A DNA stretch of 64,000 bases from Paraburkholderia dioscoreae (GCF_902459535.1 NZ_LR699554.1:2852001-2916000); one strand, 5' to 3'. Shown: positions 17,381-26,836, counted from the first letter of the stretch. The notes: generated by a model not told the origin, from the sequence alone. A program made the numbers and translations.

Positions 17381-18184
17381 ATGCTCACTCCTACTGCTGT
17401 TACGCGCACCGACGGAACTCCCGAATCCGCCACATCCGCTGCAAATGCATTGCCGGCACGCGGCGGCCGCCGTACGGCGGCGTCACGGGCAAGCACGCGC
17501 ACCGCTGCCCGCTGTTCGAGTTGCGCCATGCGGCAGCTGTGCATGCCTCACGGCCTCTCGCCGGACGAACTGGGCAAGCTCGAAACGCTCATTTGCTCCG
17601 CGCGCTCCGTGCCGCGCGGCGAAGCGCTATATCGCAGCGGCGACCGCTTCGACAATATTTACGCGGTGCGTTCCGGTTCGATGAAAACCGTCATGGCGCA
17701 CCGTGGCGGCCGCGAGCAGGTCACGGGTCTGCGGCTCGCCGGCGAAGCGCTCGGCCTGGACGGCATCAGCAATGACCTGCACGCCTGCAGCGCCGTCGCT
17801 CTCGAAGACAGCACCGTGTGCATCGTGCCCTACACCGCGCTCAAGTCGCTGTGCCGCGAAATCAGTTCGATGCAGGAGCGCATGCATAAACTGCTGGGCG
17901 AGCAGATCGTCCGGGAGGCCGCGCAGATGATGGTGCTCGGCTCGCTCTCGGCGGACGAACGAGTCGCGGCATTCCTGCTCGATGTGTCGGAACGCAATGC
18001 ACAACGGGGGTATTCATCGGCGGAATTCAATCTGCGCATGACACGCGAAGACATGGGCAGCTACCTCGGCATGACGCTCGAGACCGTGAGCCGCACCCTG
18101 TCAAGATTTCAAAAGCGCGGCCTGATCGACACACAGGGCAAGCACATCCGGATCGTCGATCTGGAAGGCCTGCGGCAAGTCTAG
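17381..18184 (+). CDS. fnr: FNR/ANR-type oxygen-sensing transcription regulator
   Basis: A 267-residue CRP/FNR-family protein. It keeps all four cluster ligands: C45, C48 and C54 (CSSCAMRQLC, spacing x2 and x5 as in E. coli FNR) and C147 in TVCIVP, 93 residues after C54 exactly as in E. coli. It therefore should carry an oxygen-labile 4Fe-4S cluster and activate genes at low oxygen. The C-terminal HTH is MTREDMGSYLGMTLETVSRT with the E-x2-S-R recognition pattern. The N-terminus has an extra 25-residue Ser/Thr/Ala-rich stretch. I chose MLTPTAV at 17381; the frame is open further upstream. Confidence 0.9.
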   Translation: MLTPTAVTRTDGTPESATSAANALPARGGRRTAASRASTRTAARCSSCAMRQLCMPHGLSPDELGKLETLICSARSVPRGEALYRSGDRFDNIYAVRSGSMKTVMAHRGGREQVTGLRLAGEALGLDGISNDLHACSAVALEDSTVCIVPYTALKSLCREISSMQERMHKLLGEQIVREAAQMMVLGSLSADERVAAFLLDVSERNAQRGYSSAEFNLRMTREDMGSYLGMTLETVSRTLSRFQKRGLIDTQGKHIRIVDLEGLRQV

Positions 18185-18306
18185 GTCGCCCGCGGGAGCG
18201 CCGCCGGCGCCGCCCGCCCATCGTTTTTAACGCGTTTTCGTCTTGGCACGGCTCCTGCGAGCGGGTACAGTCTTTAGTCCCGTCCCCCGCAAGGAGACCC
18301 GGCGAA

Positions 18307-19641
18307 ATGAATCGCGATCCCTCCCCGCATCACCCGCTCGTCCAGCGCCTGATCGAAGCGCGTCAAGTGACCGACGCGCTGTTTTCCATCGTCAAACCCG
18401 AGTTTCTGTATGAACGGCCGATCCGCGAGCGCCACCGGATCGTGTTTTACATCGGTCACCTGGAAGCTTTCGATCGTAATCTTTTCGATCAGCGCATGTG
18501 CGACCTGCCAGCGTTCGATCCGGCTCTCGATCGGCTTTTTGCGTTCGGTATCGACCCTGTCGACGGCGGTTTTCCGACCGACAAGCCCGGCGACTGGCCG
18601 TCGCTCGACACCGTTCGCAGCTATGCGTTGCGCGCCCGCGAGCAGATCGACCGCGAGCTCGATGCGCTGACACAGGCCGCGCAACTCGGCCGCGACGGCG
18701 CACAAGCCGAGGCCTCCGGGCAATTGCTGAACGTCGCAATCGAGCATCGGTTAATGCATGCCGAGACGCTGGCGTACATGCTCCATCAGTTGCCTCTCGC
18801 GGAAAAAGTCGCCGAACTGCGCGAGCCCGTCGTGACGCGTACCGGACAACGCGACATGTTGTCGTCGATGGTCAGCGTGCCGGCCGGCACGACTATACTC
18901 GGCATGTCGCGCGACGGCGGCAGCTTCGGTTGGGACAACGAGTTCGGCGAGATACAGGTGGACGTGCCCGCCTTCGAGATGGATCGCTATATGGTGACGA
19001 ACGGCGCGTTTCGCGAGTTTATCGAGGCAGGCGGCTATCGCGAGCCGAAGTGGTGGTCGGAGAAGGATTGGGCCTGGAAGGAAGCCGAGCATATCGAGCA
19101 TCCCGCCTGCTGGTCGCGGCGCGGCGCAAGCAGCGAAAACGGCGAAGGCAGTGCATGGATGCTGCGCACCATGTTCGACGAAGTCCCGCTGCCGCTCGAC
19201 TGGCCCGCCTACGTGAGTCACGCCGAAGCCAGCGCCTACGCGCGCTGGGCTGGCAAAGCGTTACCCACCGAGGCGCAATGGCAACGTGCGGCACACGGCA
19301 CACCGCACGCTGCGTCGGGTAATTTCGATTTTCGGAGCTGGAACCCGCAACCGGTGGACGCGTATCCGGAGAACGTCAGCGCATTCGGGGTGGAAGGTCA
19401 ATTCGGCAATGGCTGGGAGTGGACTTCGACGGTGTTCGACGCGCTGCCCGGCTTCGAGGCCTTTGAATTCTATCCCGGCTATTCCGCCAACTTTTTCGAC
19501 GGCCAGCATTATGTGATCAAAGGCGGCTCGGCGCGCACCGCGCAGTGCATGTTGCGGCCGGCTTTCCGAAACTGGTTTCAGCCGCATTATCAGTACGTGT
19601 ACGCGGGGTTTCGGTGCGTGAGGAATCCGACTGTTCAGTGA
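18307..19641 (+). CDS. EgtB/SenA-family nonheme iron sulfoxide synthase-like protein
   Basis: A 444-residue two-domain protein. The N-terminal DinB-like domain carries the H-x3-H-x-E iron motif (H147, H151, E153 in EHRLMHAETL); the C-terminal half is a formylglycine-generating-enzyme-like fold with VPAGTTILGMSRDGGSFGWD, ALPTEAQWQRAAHG, GNGWEWTSTVF, VIKGGSARTAQ and AGFRCVRN. Family members join a thiol (or selenium) donor to histidine betaine in ergothioneine, ovothiol or selenoneine synthesis. No egtD methyltransferase, egtE lyase or senB/senC homologue is visible nearby, so its substrate is open. Good start with GGAG eleven bases upstream. It is convergent with the proX-like gene. Confidence 0.8.
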   Translation: MNRDPSPHHPLVQRLIEARQVTDALFSIVKPEFLYERPIRERHRIVFYIGHLEAFDRNLFDQRMCDLPAFDPALDRLFAFGIDPVDGGFPTDKPGDWPSLDTVRSYALRAREQIDRELDALTQAAQLGRDGAQAEASGQLLNVAIEHRLMHAETLAYMLHQLPLAEKVAELREPVVTRTGQRDMLSSMVSVPAGTTILGMSRDGGSFGWDNEFGEIQVDVPAFEMDRYMVTNGAFREFIEAGGYREPKWWSEKDWAWKEAEHIEHPACWSRRGASSENGEGSAWMLRTMFDEVPLPLDWPAYVSHAEASAYARWAGKALPTEAQWQRAAHGTPHAASGNFDFRSWNPQPVDAYPENVSAFGVEGQFGNGWEWTSTVFDALPGFEAFEFYPGYSANFFDGQHYVIKGGSARTAQCMLRPAFRNWFQPHYQYVYAGFRCVRNPTVQ

Positions 19642-19691
19642 GACCCGCTCACGCCCGAATGGCACCCATCAGCGCGACACGAATCCTGCAG

Positions 19692-20717
19692 TCACTTTAC
19701 CTGACTCGCAACCGAGACCCACTGGTCGAACTGCGCCTTGTTCTGCGTCATCCAGTCGGTCGCGAGCTTCGTGACGAGTGCCTGCGAACCGCCGTTCCTG
19801 CTGATTGCGTATTCCCACGACGACCACGTGGATGAAGGAAACTTCATCTGCTCGATCAACGAGCGGACCGCCGGATTCGCCGCGATGAACGCGCGATTCG
19901 CGACCGCACCCCAGTTCCACGACGCCATCGCCATCCGGCATGGATCGGCGTTGCCCGCGCAGCCCTGCACGCCGTTGACCAGCGACGAACCGGTGTTCGG
20001 CACGTTCGGCGGCAGCGCGGCCTCCGGCGTGGGCAGCCAGACAACGTCCTTGCCCGGCACCAGCGCGTTGACCGTCCACGATGGACTCCAGGCATAGAAA
20101 AACGCCGGCTTGCCCTGCTTGACGCGCGCGATCGTATCGACCATCAATGCTTCGTATTTGCCGCGTACCGAGTGAACGGTATTCTGCAAACCGAAGTGCT
20201 CCAATTGATAGTCCACGACGTCGCCGCAGCTCCAGCCCGGATCGCAACTGATCAATTGCGCCTTGCCGTCGGAGCCGAAGAGCACGGCCAGCTTCGGATC
20301 TTTCAACTGCGCGAGGTTCGTGATCTTGTAGGCATCGGCGGTCTTCTTGTCGATCAGATAGCCGTTGATGCCACCACCGATGATCATCCCGCTGCCGACA
20401 ACCTGCGCGTCTTTCTGAACGGCCCGGAACGCGAGTTCGCGTTGCGGAAAGTTCACGTCTGTCGCGAGATCCTCGTCACCCTGCGCCGCCGCCTGGAAGA
20501 ACAGTGTTGTGTTCATCGTCGTCAGTTTCACGCCGTAGCCGAGATTCTTCATTGCCTGCATCACGATCTGCGTCGCGACGTAATTGCCTCCGAAGCTATC
20601 GCCTTGCGCGTAGTTGACCGTCTTCCCTTTGCCGGGCATGCTCTGCGCGAATGCGGGCACGCCCGTCGCCATCATCACCGCCAGCGCTACCGCGCCGCAT
20701 GCTGCTAACGTCTTCAT
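19692..20717 (-). CDS. proX: ProX-type glycine betaine/proline ABC substrate-binding protein
   Basis: A 341-residue periplasmic binding protein with signal peptide MKTLAACGAVALAVMMATGVPAFAQ. The body matches ProX of the OpuAC family: KTVNYAQGDSFGGNYVATQI, aromatic-rich WSPSWTVNALVPG and ASWNWGAVAN likely forming the cage for a quaternary amine, and cysteine pair CDPGWSCGD. It delivers substrate to the ProW/ProV-like proteins encoded just upstream in the same direction; a 130-base gap separates it from proW. The aromatic cage suggests a betaine-like ligand. The enzymes in the same operon suggest the compound is used as food rather than as osmolyte. Confidence 0.87.
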   Translation of the reverse strand: MKTLAACGAVALAVMMATGVPAFAQSMPGKGKTVNYAQGDSFGGNYVATQIVMQAMKNLGYGVKLTTMNTTLFFQAAAQGDEDLATDVNFPQRELAFRAVQKDAQVVGSGMIIGGGINGYLIDKKTADAYKITNLAQLKDPKLAVLFGSDGKAQLISCDPGWSCGDVVDYQLEHFGLQNTVHSVRGKYEALMVDTIARVKQGKPAFFYAWSPSWTVNALVPGKDVVWLPTPEAALPPNVPNTGSSLVNGVQGCAGNADPCRMAMASWNWGAVANRAFIAANPAVRSLIEQMKFPSSTWSSWEYAISRNGGSQALVTKLATDWMTQNKAQFDQWVSVASQVK

Positions 20718-20847
20718 CAAGCCACTCCTGCGTTCAGATACGATTGTCGATATGCTGGATTGGCCCGGCGTCATCTGCCGGTGCCGGTTACTGCGGATAC
20801 TCTGCAAGGGGCACGGCCGCCGGCACACGGCGGGCGCGATCGAGCGG

Positions 20848-21792
20848 CTACAGCGCTTCCTTCGGGCTGCGCTCTTCAGGTAGCGCGCCCGCCGTATCGC
20901 CGCGGCCGCCGCGAATCAGCCGGGCCATTGCGTCGCGCAGCGCGCCGCCACCCGGCTGCGAGCGCGCGAGCTTTTGCGTGACGCGGTCTAGCATCATCGC
21001 GAGGAGCACGATCGCGATGCCGCCGATCGCGGCCTGGCCCACATCCAGACGGCCGAGCCCTTGCAACACCACGAGCCCGAGCCCTTCGGCGCCGATCATC
21101 GAGATCACGACCGACATCACCATCGCGGTGAGCACCGTCTGGTTCAGGCCGCCGAGAATGGTCGGTACCGCAAGCGGCAACTGCACTTCCCACAGCAACT
21201 GGCGGCGGTCCGCCCCGAACGCGAGGCCGGCTTCGACCAGTTCGTGATCGACCATCCGGATACCGAGATTCGTAAAGCGGATGAGCGGCGGCATGGCTGC
21301 GATGACCACGGCGACCTCTCCTGGCACCGTGCCGACACCGAACAGCATCACGACTGGTACGAGATAAACGAAGGTAGGCGTGGTCTGCATGATGTCGAGG
21401 ATCGGCTGCACGATGCGCCACACGCGTTCGCTACGTGCGCACGCCACGCCGACCGGGATGCCGATCACGGCGCAGAACACGATTGCCGTGACGATTAGCG
21501 CGATTGTCGTGATGGCGTCGGACCACACGCCCAGCACGGCGATAACGACAAGCCCGATCAGCGTGAATGCGGCGATTGCCTTGCCGGCGACGCGCCAGAC
21601 AACCAATGCGCAGACGAGCACGAAGATCGGGAACGGCACCGCATGCAGTGCGTCGATGTTTGCTTCGAGCAGCTTCTGGATCGGCCACTTGATGACGAGG
21701 AAGATCGGGCGCAGATTTAGTGCGATCCACTGGATTGCGGTCTGGATCCACTGCGCGACCGGAAGCACCGCAAGGTCGTCGGCTTTAAACAT
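20848..21792 (-). CDS. proW: ProW-type ABC transporter permease
   Basis: A 314-residue inner-membrane permease of the ProW/OpuAB family with about six membrane segments and the cytoplasmic EAA loop (EAGLAFGADRRQLLWEVQLP) that docks the ATPase. It pairs with the ProV and ProX homologues in the same operon to import a betaine-like compound. Its ATG overlaps the end of the proV-like gene by eight bases, so translation is coupled. The C-terminal tail after the last membrane segment is hydrophilic and family-variable. Confidence 0.9.
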   Translation of the reverse strand: MFKADDLAVLPVAQWIQTAIQWIALNLRPIFLVIKWPIQKLLEANIDALHAVPFPIFVLVCALVVWRVAGKAIAAFTLIGLVVIAVLGVWSDAITTIALIVTAIVFCAVIGIPVGVACARSERVWRIVQPILDIMQTTPTFVYLVPVVMLFGVGTVPGEVAVVIAAMPPLIRFTNLGIRMVDHELVEAGLAFGADRRQLLWEVQLPLAVPTILGGLNQTVLTAMVMSVVISMIGAEGLGLVVLQGLGRLDVGQAAIGGIAIVLLAMMLDRVTQKLARSQPGGGALRDAMARLIRGGRGDTAGALPEERSPKEAL

Positions 21793-22963
21793 GTTTGACT
21801 CCGTTGGCGCCGCCTGCGCCGATGTGTGCGAGGACACGCCCCGCTTCCAGCCGGCCGACGAGCCGGCCTGATTCGTCGAGTATGCCTACGGCGCGTGCAT
21901 TGCCGAAGTGCGCGGCAACGTCTATCAGGCGCGTATTGGCCGGAACGCAGGCGAACATGGAGTCGAGCGACGGCAGCGCGGCACCGCCGCGCAGCGCATC
22001 GAGCTGCTGGTCGCTCACTGTTCCGATCACGCGCGAATCGGCATCGATCACGAATGCCGGCCCGGGTTCGTCGCAGCCAAGGACGGTCCAGCCGTCGCGT
22101 TGCACGATCGGCACGAGCGACGTCATTGAAGAACCGGCGCTGAAGAGGCGCGCGCGGTCGACGTCGCGCGTGAACGCGGCGACGTAATCGCTGCCCGGCT
22201 CCATGACGATCGATTGCGGCGTGCCCTCGCGAACCAGCTTGCCCTCCGACATGATCGCGATGCGCGTGCCGAGTTTCAGCGCCTCCTGAAAGTCATGCGT
22301 GATGAACAGAATCGTCTTGTTCAGCGTACGCTGCAGCCGCAGTAGCTCGTCCTGCATTTCCGAGCGGATCAGCGGATCGAGCGCACTGAACGCCTCGTCC
22401 ATGATCAGGATATCGGCGTCCGTCGCGAGCGCGCGGGCGAGCCCCACGCGCTGGCGCATCCCGCCGCTCAGTTCGTGTGGCATCTTGCCTGCCCAGTGCG
22501 CAAGGCCGACCACGTCCAGCATGTGCTCGGCCCGCTTGCGCCGCGCTGCGGCCGCCATGCCGCGCAACTTCAGGCCGAACTCGACGTTCTCGATGACACG
22601 CCGGTTCGGCAGCAACGCGAAATGCTGGAACACCATTGAAATACGGTTGCGCCGCACGTCGCGCAGCGCGGACTCGTCGAGCGTGCAGATATCCGTGTCG
22701 TCGAGCAGGATGCGGCCCGCGCTGGGCTCGTTCAGACGGTTCACGCAGCGCGCGAGCGTCGATTTGCCTGAGCCGGACAGCCCCATGATCATGTACATCG
22801 CGCCGGCAGGCACCGACAGCGATACGTCGTCGAGGCCGACAGCCTGACCCGTGTCGCGCAAGACGTCGGCCTTGGTCGCGCCGTTGCGGAGCATCTCGAG
22901 CGCGCGTTCGGGGCGCTCGGAGAAAACCTTGTACAGGTGCTCGATTTTCAGGCGTTCGGTCAT
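21785..22963 (-). CDS. proV: ProV-type ABC transporter ATPase
   Basis: A 392-residue ATPase with Walker A GLSGSGKST, Q-loop MVFQHFALLPNRRV, signature LSGGMRQRVGLARAL and Walker B ILIMDEAFSALD, followed by a regulatory tail of about 110 residues resembling degenerate CBS domains (FVIDADSRVIGTVSDQQLDA, AVGILDESGRLVGRL). It energises the ProW/ProX importer. It sits between the NIPSNAP gene and proW with five-base spacing and eight-base overlap. In ProV relatives the CBS pair senses ionic strength; whether that holds here is unknown. Confidence 0.93.
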   Translation of the reverse strand: MTERLKIEHLYKVFSERPERALEMLRNGATKADVLRDTGQAVGLDDVSLSVPAGAMYMIMGLSGSGKSTLARCVNRLNEPSAGRILLDDTDICTLDESALRDVRRNRISMVFQHFALLPNRRVIENVEFGLKLRGMAAAARRKRAEHMLDVVGLAHWAGKMPHELSGGMRQRVGLARALATDADILIMDEAFSALDPLIRSEMQDELLRLQRTLNKTILFITHDFQEALKLGTRIAIMSEGKLVREGTPQSIVMEPGSDYVAAFTRDVDRARLFSAGSSMTSLVPIVQRDGWTVLGCDEPGPAFVIDADSRVIGTVSDQQLDALRGGAALPSLDSMFACVPANTRLIDVAAHFGNARAVGILDESGRLVGRLEAGRVLAHIGAGGANGVKHV

Positions 22964-22968
22964 GAGAT

Positions 22969-23328
22969 TCACTCCCTCGGTAGATCGGACCGCCCGGCCC
23001 GATCGGACAACACATGTTGCAACGGCGAAAACGCGGTCGGCACCAGAATACGGTTCTCCGCCTGCTCGATCAGTTCCGAGAGCCGCGGAATGAATTCCTG
23101 CCAGCGCGGATCCGCAGCGAGCTGCTGACGGCGCACCCGGCGATCCTCGAGATCGGCATAGCCCCACCAGTGCACGACCTGGCTCAGCGCGCCGATTTCC
23201 GTTGTGAAGTAACCGAGCAGATTACCGAGAACAGGCTGCTGGAGCGGTAGCCCTTCGTCCTGCACGAGTTTCAGGTAGCGGCTCATGCAGCCGTTGCGAA
23301 TCCGGTAGATGCGCTCCTCGACGATCAT
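22969..23328 (-). CDS. NIPSNAP family protein
   Basis: A 119-residue dimeric alpha/beta-barrel-type protein: MIVEERIYRIRNGCMSRYLK, then LGYFTTEIGALSQVVHWWGY and DPRWQEFIPRLSELI are the family's usual blocks. NIPSNAP proteins appear in many catabolic clusters, but their reaction is not established. Its start overlaps the stop of the alpha/beta hydrolase gene (ATGA-type) and it is five bases from proV, so it belongs to the same transcript. Confidence 0.85.
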   Translation of the reverse strand: MIVEERIYRIRNGCMSRYLKLVQDEGLPLQQPVLGNLLGYFTTEIGALSQVVHWWGYADLEDRRVRRQQLAADPRWQEFIPRLSELIEQAENRILVPTAFSPLQHVLSDRAGRSDLPRE

Positions 23329-24167
23329 CGCGCGGCCTCCTCGGGTTCGAGCAAAAATTCACGCATCAGCGCGGCGACGGTATCGGGCGCTTCGTTCAGG
23401 ATCGAGTGCCGCAGGTTCGGCAGGATCGCGAGCCGCGAGTCCGGAATGCACTCGTGCATGTAGCGCGCCATTCGCGGGTTCGAGCCCTGGTCGTCCTCGC
23501 CCGTCGCGATCAGCGTCGGTGCCGCGATCTGGTCGATCAGGCCGCCGAAATCGGTGTGCGCGAACAGGCGATAGGCGGCCGCATAGCAGTCCGGATCGTT
23601 CTGCGCGTTGCGGCGGCGCAGCTCGGCGACGAAAGCCGGGTGCTTCGCCTGAAAATCCTCGGTCAGCCAGCGCGATAGCGACGCGTCGTAGTGCGAACCC
23701 CGCTCTCCCGCCTCGAGCGCCGCGAGCCGGGCGAGCACACGCGCGCGTTCGTCGGCGCTTCGCCCGGCGACTGTCGATAGCAGCACCAGGCGCCGCAGCC
23801 GTTGCGGATGGCTGAGTGCGAGCCGCTGCGCGATCAGGCCACCGAGCGAGAAGCCCGCGAGATCGAACCGCCCGAAACCGGCTTGATCGGCGAGCGCCAG
23901 CACGTCGCGGACGAAGTCGTCGATCGCATAGCGGCCTTGGACCCGCGATGACCGGCCGTGGCCGCGCAGGTCGAAGGTTAGCACGCGAAAATCAGCGCCG
24001 AGCGCGTTGATCGTCTGCTGCCATGCTTCGAGATACGAACCGACGCCGTGGATGCAGACGAGTTCGCGCGGCCCGTCGCCTTGCAGCCGGTAATTCAGCA
24101 CGACATCGCCGAGCGTCAGCGTACCTTCGACGGCCGAAGGCGGTGCATCCGGGAGAGCGTCGAGCAT
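23325..24167 (-). CDS. Alpha/beta hydrolase
   Basis: A 280-residue hydrolase with oxyanion region CIHGVGSYLEAW, nucleophile elbow AGFSLGGLIAQ, acid TGEDDQGSNP and histidine NLRHSILNE, close in layout to enol-lactonases and to RutD-like amide/ester hydrolases. It is cytoplasmic. Packed between the luciferase-like monooxygenase gene (three-base gap) and the NIPSNAP gene (overlap), it probably hydrolyses the monooxygenase product. The exact bond broken is unknown. Confidence 0.85.
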   Translation of the reverse strand: MLDALPDAPPSAVEGTLTLGDVVLNYRLQGDGPRELVCIHGVGSYLEAWQQTINALGADFRVLTFDLRGHGRSSRVQGRYAIDDFVRDVLALADQAGFGRFDLAGFSLGGLIAQRLALSHPQRLRRLVLLSTVAGRSADERARVLARLAALEAGERGSHYDASLSRWLTEDFQAKHPAFVAELRRRNAQNDPDCYAAAYRLFAHTDFGGLIDQIAAPTLIATGEDDQGSNPRMARYMHECIPDSRLAILPNLRHSILNEAPDTVAALMREFLLEPEEAAR

Positions 24168-24170
24168 GGC

Positions 24171-25265
24171 CTAGACTCCCGCAGCCGCTGCGTTCAGCGC
24201 CGTGTCTGAGGCGCGTTCGCCATCGCGGTCGGCGAAATGAGGCATGACTTCGTCGGCGAAGAGGCGCAGCGTTTTCATCTGCAGTTCGAACGGCAAGTTG
24301 AAAGACAAGCCGAGACAGAACTGATCGACGCCTTCGTCCTCATAGATCTGAAGCTTGCGGATCACTTCGTCGGGCGTGCCGAACATCAGGTTCTCACGAA
24401 GTGCCTTCGGATCGTAGTTCGCCCGGTTGGTTACTGTCTCGTACGGCACGGCTTCGGGGAAGCCGTTGTGCACGGTGCCGATGTTCTGCATCAGGTTCTC
24501 GAAATAGCGGCCGTGGTCGACGCTGTGACGCACTGCGGTCTGCCAGTCTTCCGGGCGGTCGTACACGCAGGTGCGGCGTAACATCATGAAGCGCGGGCGC
24601 GGCTGCTCCGGGTGATCGGCGAGCGCCTTGCGGAATTTTTCACCGAGCACGGAGACTTCGGACGGCGGCGCGGAAAGCGGTGTGGACAGAATATTGGCGC
24701 CGATCCCGACCGCCCAGTCGAAGCTGGCAGGATCGCGAGTGGCGACCCAGATCGGCGGATGCGGCTGCTGCAGCGGTTTAGGCACCGAAGTCGCGAGCGG
24801 GAATTTCCAGTAATGACCTTCGTGCGCGTAGTCGCCTTGCCAGAGTTTCCGGACAGCGGGAACCAGCTCCTTCATATACGCGACGCCTTCCTGCTGCGGC
24901 ATGCCACCCGCCATCCGGTCGAATTCGTACTGGTACGCGCCGCGCGCGATGCCGAATTCGAGGCGGCCATTCGTCAGGTGATCGCACATCGCGGCCTCTC
25001 CGGCGAGCCGGATAGGAGACCAGTACGGCGCGACGATAGTCGCCGTGCCGAGCCGGATACGTTCGGTGTGCTGGGCGAGCCACGTGAGAACCGTGAACGG
25101 ATTCGGTGAGATGGTGCATTCGATCGTGTGATGCTCGGCGGTCCACAGCGTCTCGAAGCCGCCCGCGTCGGCAACGCGCGCAAGCATGAGCAGCTTGTCC
25201 CGCACATTGCTCATTGAATCGTCCGGAGAGAAGCGCTCCATGTTGAGTGATACGGCGAATTTCAT
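24171..25265 (-). CDS. Luciferase-like (LLM class) flavin-dependent monooxygenase
   Basis: A 364-residue FMNH2-dependent monooxygenase of the bacterial luciferase superfamily: MKFAVSLNMERFSPDD, FETLWTAEHHTIECTISPNP with the active-site His-His, NGRLEFGIARGAYQYEFDRM, and VPKPLQQPHPPIWVATRDP. Such enzymes insert oxygen into substrates using reduced flavin from a partner reductase, here most likely the flavin reductase encoded two genes upstream. Context with a betaine-type importer, aldehyde dehydrogenase and hydrolase suggests oxidative C-N or ring cleavage. Full family length. Confidence 0.9.
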   Translation of the reverse strand: MKFAVSLNMERFSPDDSMSNVRDKLLMLARVADAGGFETLWTAEHHTIECTISPNPFTVLTWLAQHTERIRLGTATIVAPYWSPIRLAGEAAMCDHLTNGRLEFGIARGAYQYEFDRMAGGMPQQEGVAYMKELVPAVRKLWQGDYAHEGHYWKFPLATSVPKPLQQPHPPIWVATRDPASFDWAVGIGANILSTPLSAPPSEVSVLGEKFRKALADHPEQPRPRFMMLRRTCVYDRPEDWQTAVRHSVDHGRYFENLMQNIGTVHNGFPEAVPYETVTNRANYDPKALRENLMFGTPDEVIRKLQIYEDEGVDQFCLGLSFNLPFELQMKTLRLFADEVMPHFADRDGERASDTALNAAAAGV

Positions 25266-25298
25266 AAATGCCTCGTGTCGAATGGGGAATCGTCGCGT

Positions 25299-26810
25299 TT
25301 AACGCAAGCGAATGACGAATGGGTCATGCATCGCGCCCGAGTAGTCGAGCACCACGTTCTTGAGCCGGGAGAACTCGCGCATCACCTCGAAGCCGCCGCG
25401 CCGGCCATAGCCGCTGTGTTTGAGGCCGCCGTTGGAAGACATGTAGGCCGCCGAGCGATAAGTATTGATCCAGACGGTGCCGGCGTCGATATCGCGCGCA
25501 AAACGCATTGCGCGATCGATGTCGCGTGTCCAGATGCCGGATGCGAGGCCGTATTCGGTGTCGTTCGCGAGCTGCATCAGTTCCTGTTCGTTCGAGAACG
25601 GCACGACGCCGACCACCGGGCCGAAGATCTCTTCGCGCATGAAGCGCATCTGGTTGGTCGCCCGGGTCATCACCGTCGGTTCGAAATACCAGCCGTTGCC
25701 GAGCGCCGAATCCGCCGGAGCGCGCCCGCCCGCTGCGATCGTCGCGCCTTCCTCGACGCCCGAGGCGACATAGCGCTGAACCTTGTCGAGTTGCGAGGCG
25801 AGTGCGAGCGGGCCAATGTCGGTGTCGTCGTGCATCGGATGGCCGACGCGCACGCGCCTCGTGCGCTCGACAAGCGCCTCGACGAATTCGTCATAGATGG
25901 ATGCCTCGACGAAGCAGCGCGAACCGGCCACGCAGGTCTGGCCGGCCGCGGCGAAGACGCCCGACACGACGCCGTTCACCGTGCGTTCGATCTCCACGTC
26001 GCCGAAGATCACATGCGGAGACTTGCCGCCCAGTTCCATCTGGCAGGGCACGAGATTCTGCGCGGCGTTGCCGGCGATCTTGCGGCCCGTAACCGTGCTG
26101 CCGGTGAACACGTATTTAGCGACGCCGGGATGGCGCGTCAGCGCGTCGCCAGTCGTCGCGCCGTCGCCCGTCACGACGTTGAACACGCCGGGGGGAATGC
26201 CGGCCTCGATCGCGAGTTCGGCGAGTGCGAGGGTCGACGCGGTTGCATGTTCGGACGGCTTCGCGACGATCGTGTTGCCGATCGCGAGACACGGTGCGAG
26301 CGTGCCTGTCAGCATCATCAGCGGCGAATTCCACGGAATGATCATGCCGACCACGCCGATCGGCTCGCGCAGGTTGAAGTTCAGCGTATCGAGCTTGTTG
26401 ACGGGAATCGTGTCACCCTGCATCTTGTCGGCCATGCCCGCGAAATACAGATAGGAATCGGGAATGGCGCGCATCTGTACGCGCATTTCCTTCAGCAGCT
26501 TGCCGTTGTCGCGGCATTCGATCATCGCGAGTTCGTCGGCGTGGGCGAGCACCAGCTCACCGAGCTTGCGCACGAGCTTGCCGCGCTCGGTCTGGGTCAT
26601 TCGCCGCCATGCCGGGTTCTTCAGCGCGGTCTGCGCGGAGCGGACGGCGGCATCCACGTCCGCTGCATCTGACTGGGCGAATTCGTACCAAGGTTGCGCG
26701 GTGGTCGGGTCGAAGCTCGGCGCGTATTGGCGGCTGTGCGGCTCGACGAATTGGCCGTCGATGAAATTGCCGGTTCGCGAGCCTTGCAGCGTTGCAACTG
26801 TCGTTTTCAT
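25299..26810 (-). CDS. Aldehyde dehydrogenase (NAD(P)+), betaine-aldehyde type
   Basis: A 503-residue ALDH with the catalytic glutamate in MELGGKSPHV, the nucleophile cysteine in AAGQTCVAGSR, cofactor-binding IIPWNSPLMM and FTGSTVTGRKI, and the C-terminal SGYGRRGG. It oxidises an aldehyde to a carboxylate. It follows the flavin reductase gene by 26 bases and precedes the monooxygenase gene by 33, so it likely removes an aldehyde released by the oxygenase step. Start MKTTVATLQ chosen; ten additional codons upstream look unconserved. Confidence 0.9.
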   Translation of the reverse strand: MKTTVATLQGSRTGNFIDGQFVEPHSRQYAPSFDPTTAQPWYEFAQSDAADVDAAVRSAQTALKNPAWRRMTQTERGKLVRKLGELVLAHADELAMIECRDNGKLLKEMRVQMRAIPDSYLYFAGMADKMQGDTIPVNKLDTLNFNLREPIGVVGMIIPWNSPLMMLTGTLAPCLAIGNTIVAKPSEHATASTLALAELAIEAGIPPGVFNVVTGDGATTGDALTRHPGVAKYVFTGSTVTGRKIAGNAAQNLVPCQMELGGKSPHVIFGDVEIERTVNGVVSGVFAAAGQTCVAGSRCFVEASIYDEFVEALVERTRRVRVGHPMHDDTDIGPLALASQLDKVQRYVASGVEEGATIAAGGRAPADSALGNGWYFEPTVMTRATNQMRFMREEIFGPVVGVVPFSNEQELMQLANDTEYGLASGIWTRDIDRAMRFARDIDAGTVWINTYRSAAYMSSNGGLKHSGYGRRGGFEVMREFSRLKNVVLDYSGAMHDPFVIRLR

Positions 26811-26836
26811 GGTTTCCTCTGGAGTTCTGTCGAGAT

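Noticed and set aside
25275..26672. Plus-strand frame of 465 codons opposite the aldehyde dehydrogenase
   Set aside because: Antisense shadow; the ALDH motifs on the minus strand are unambiguous.
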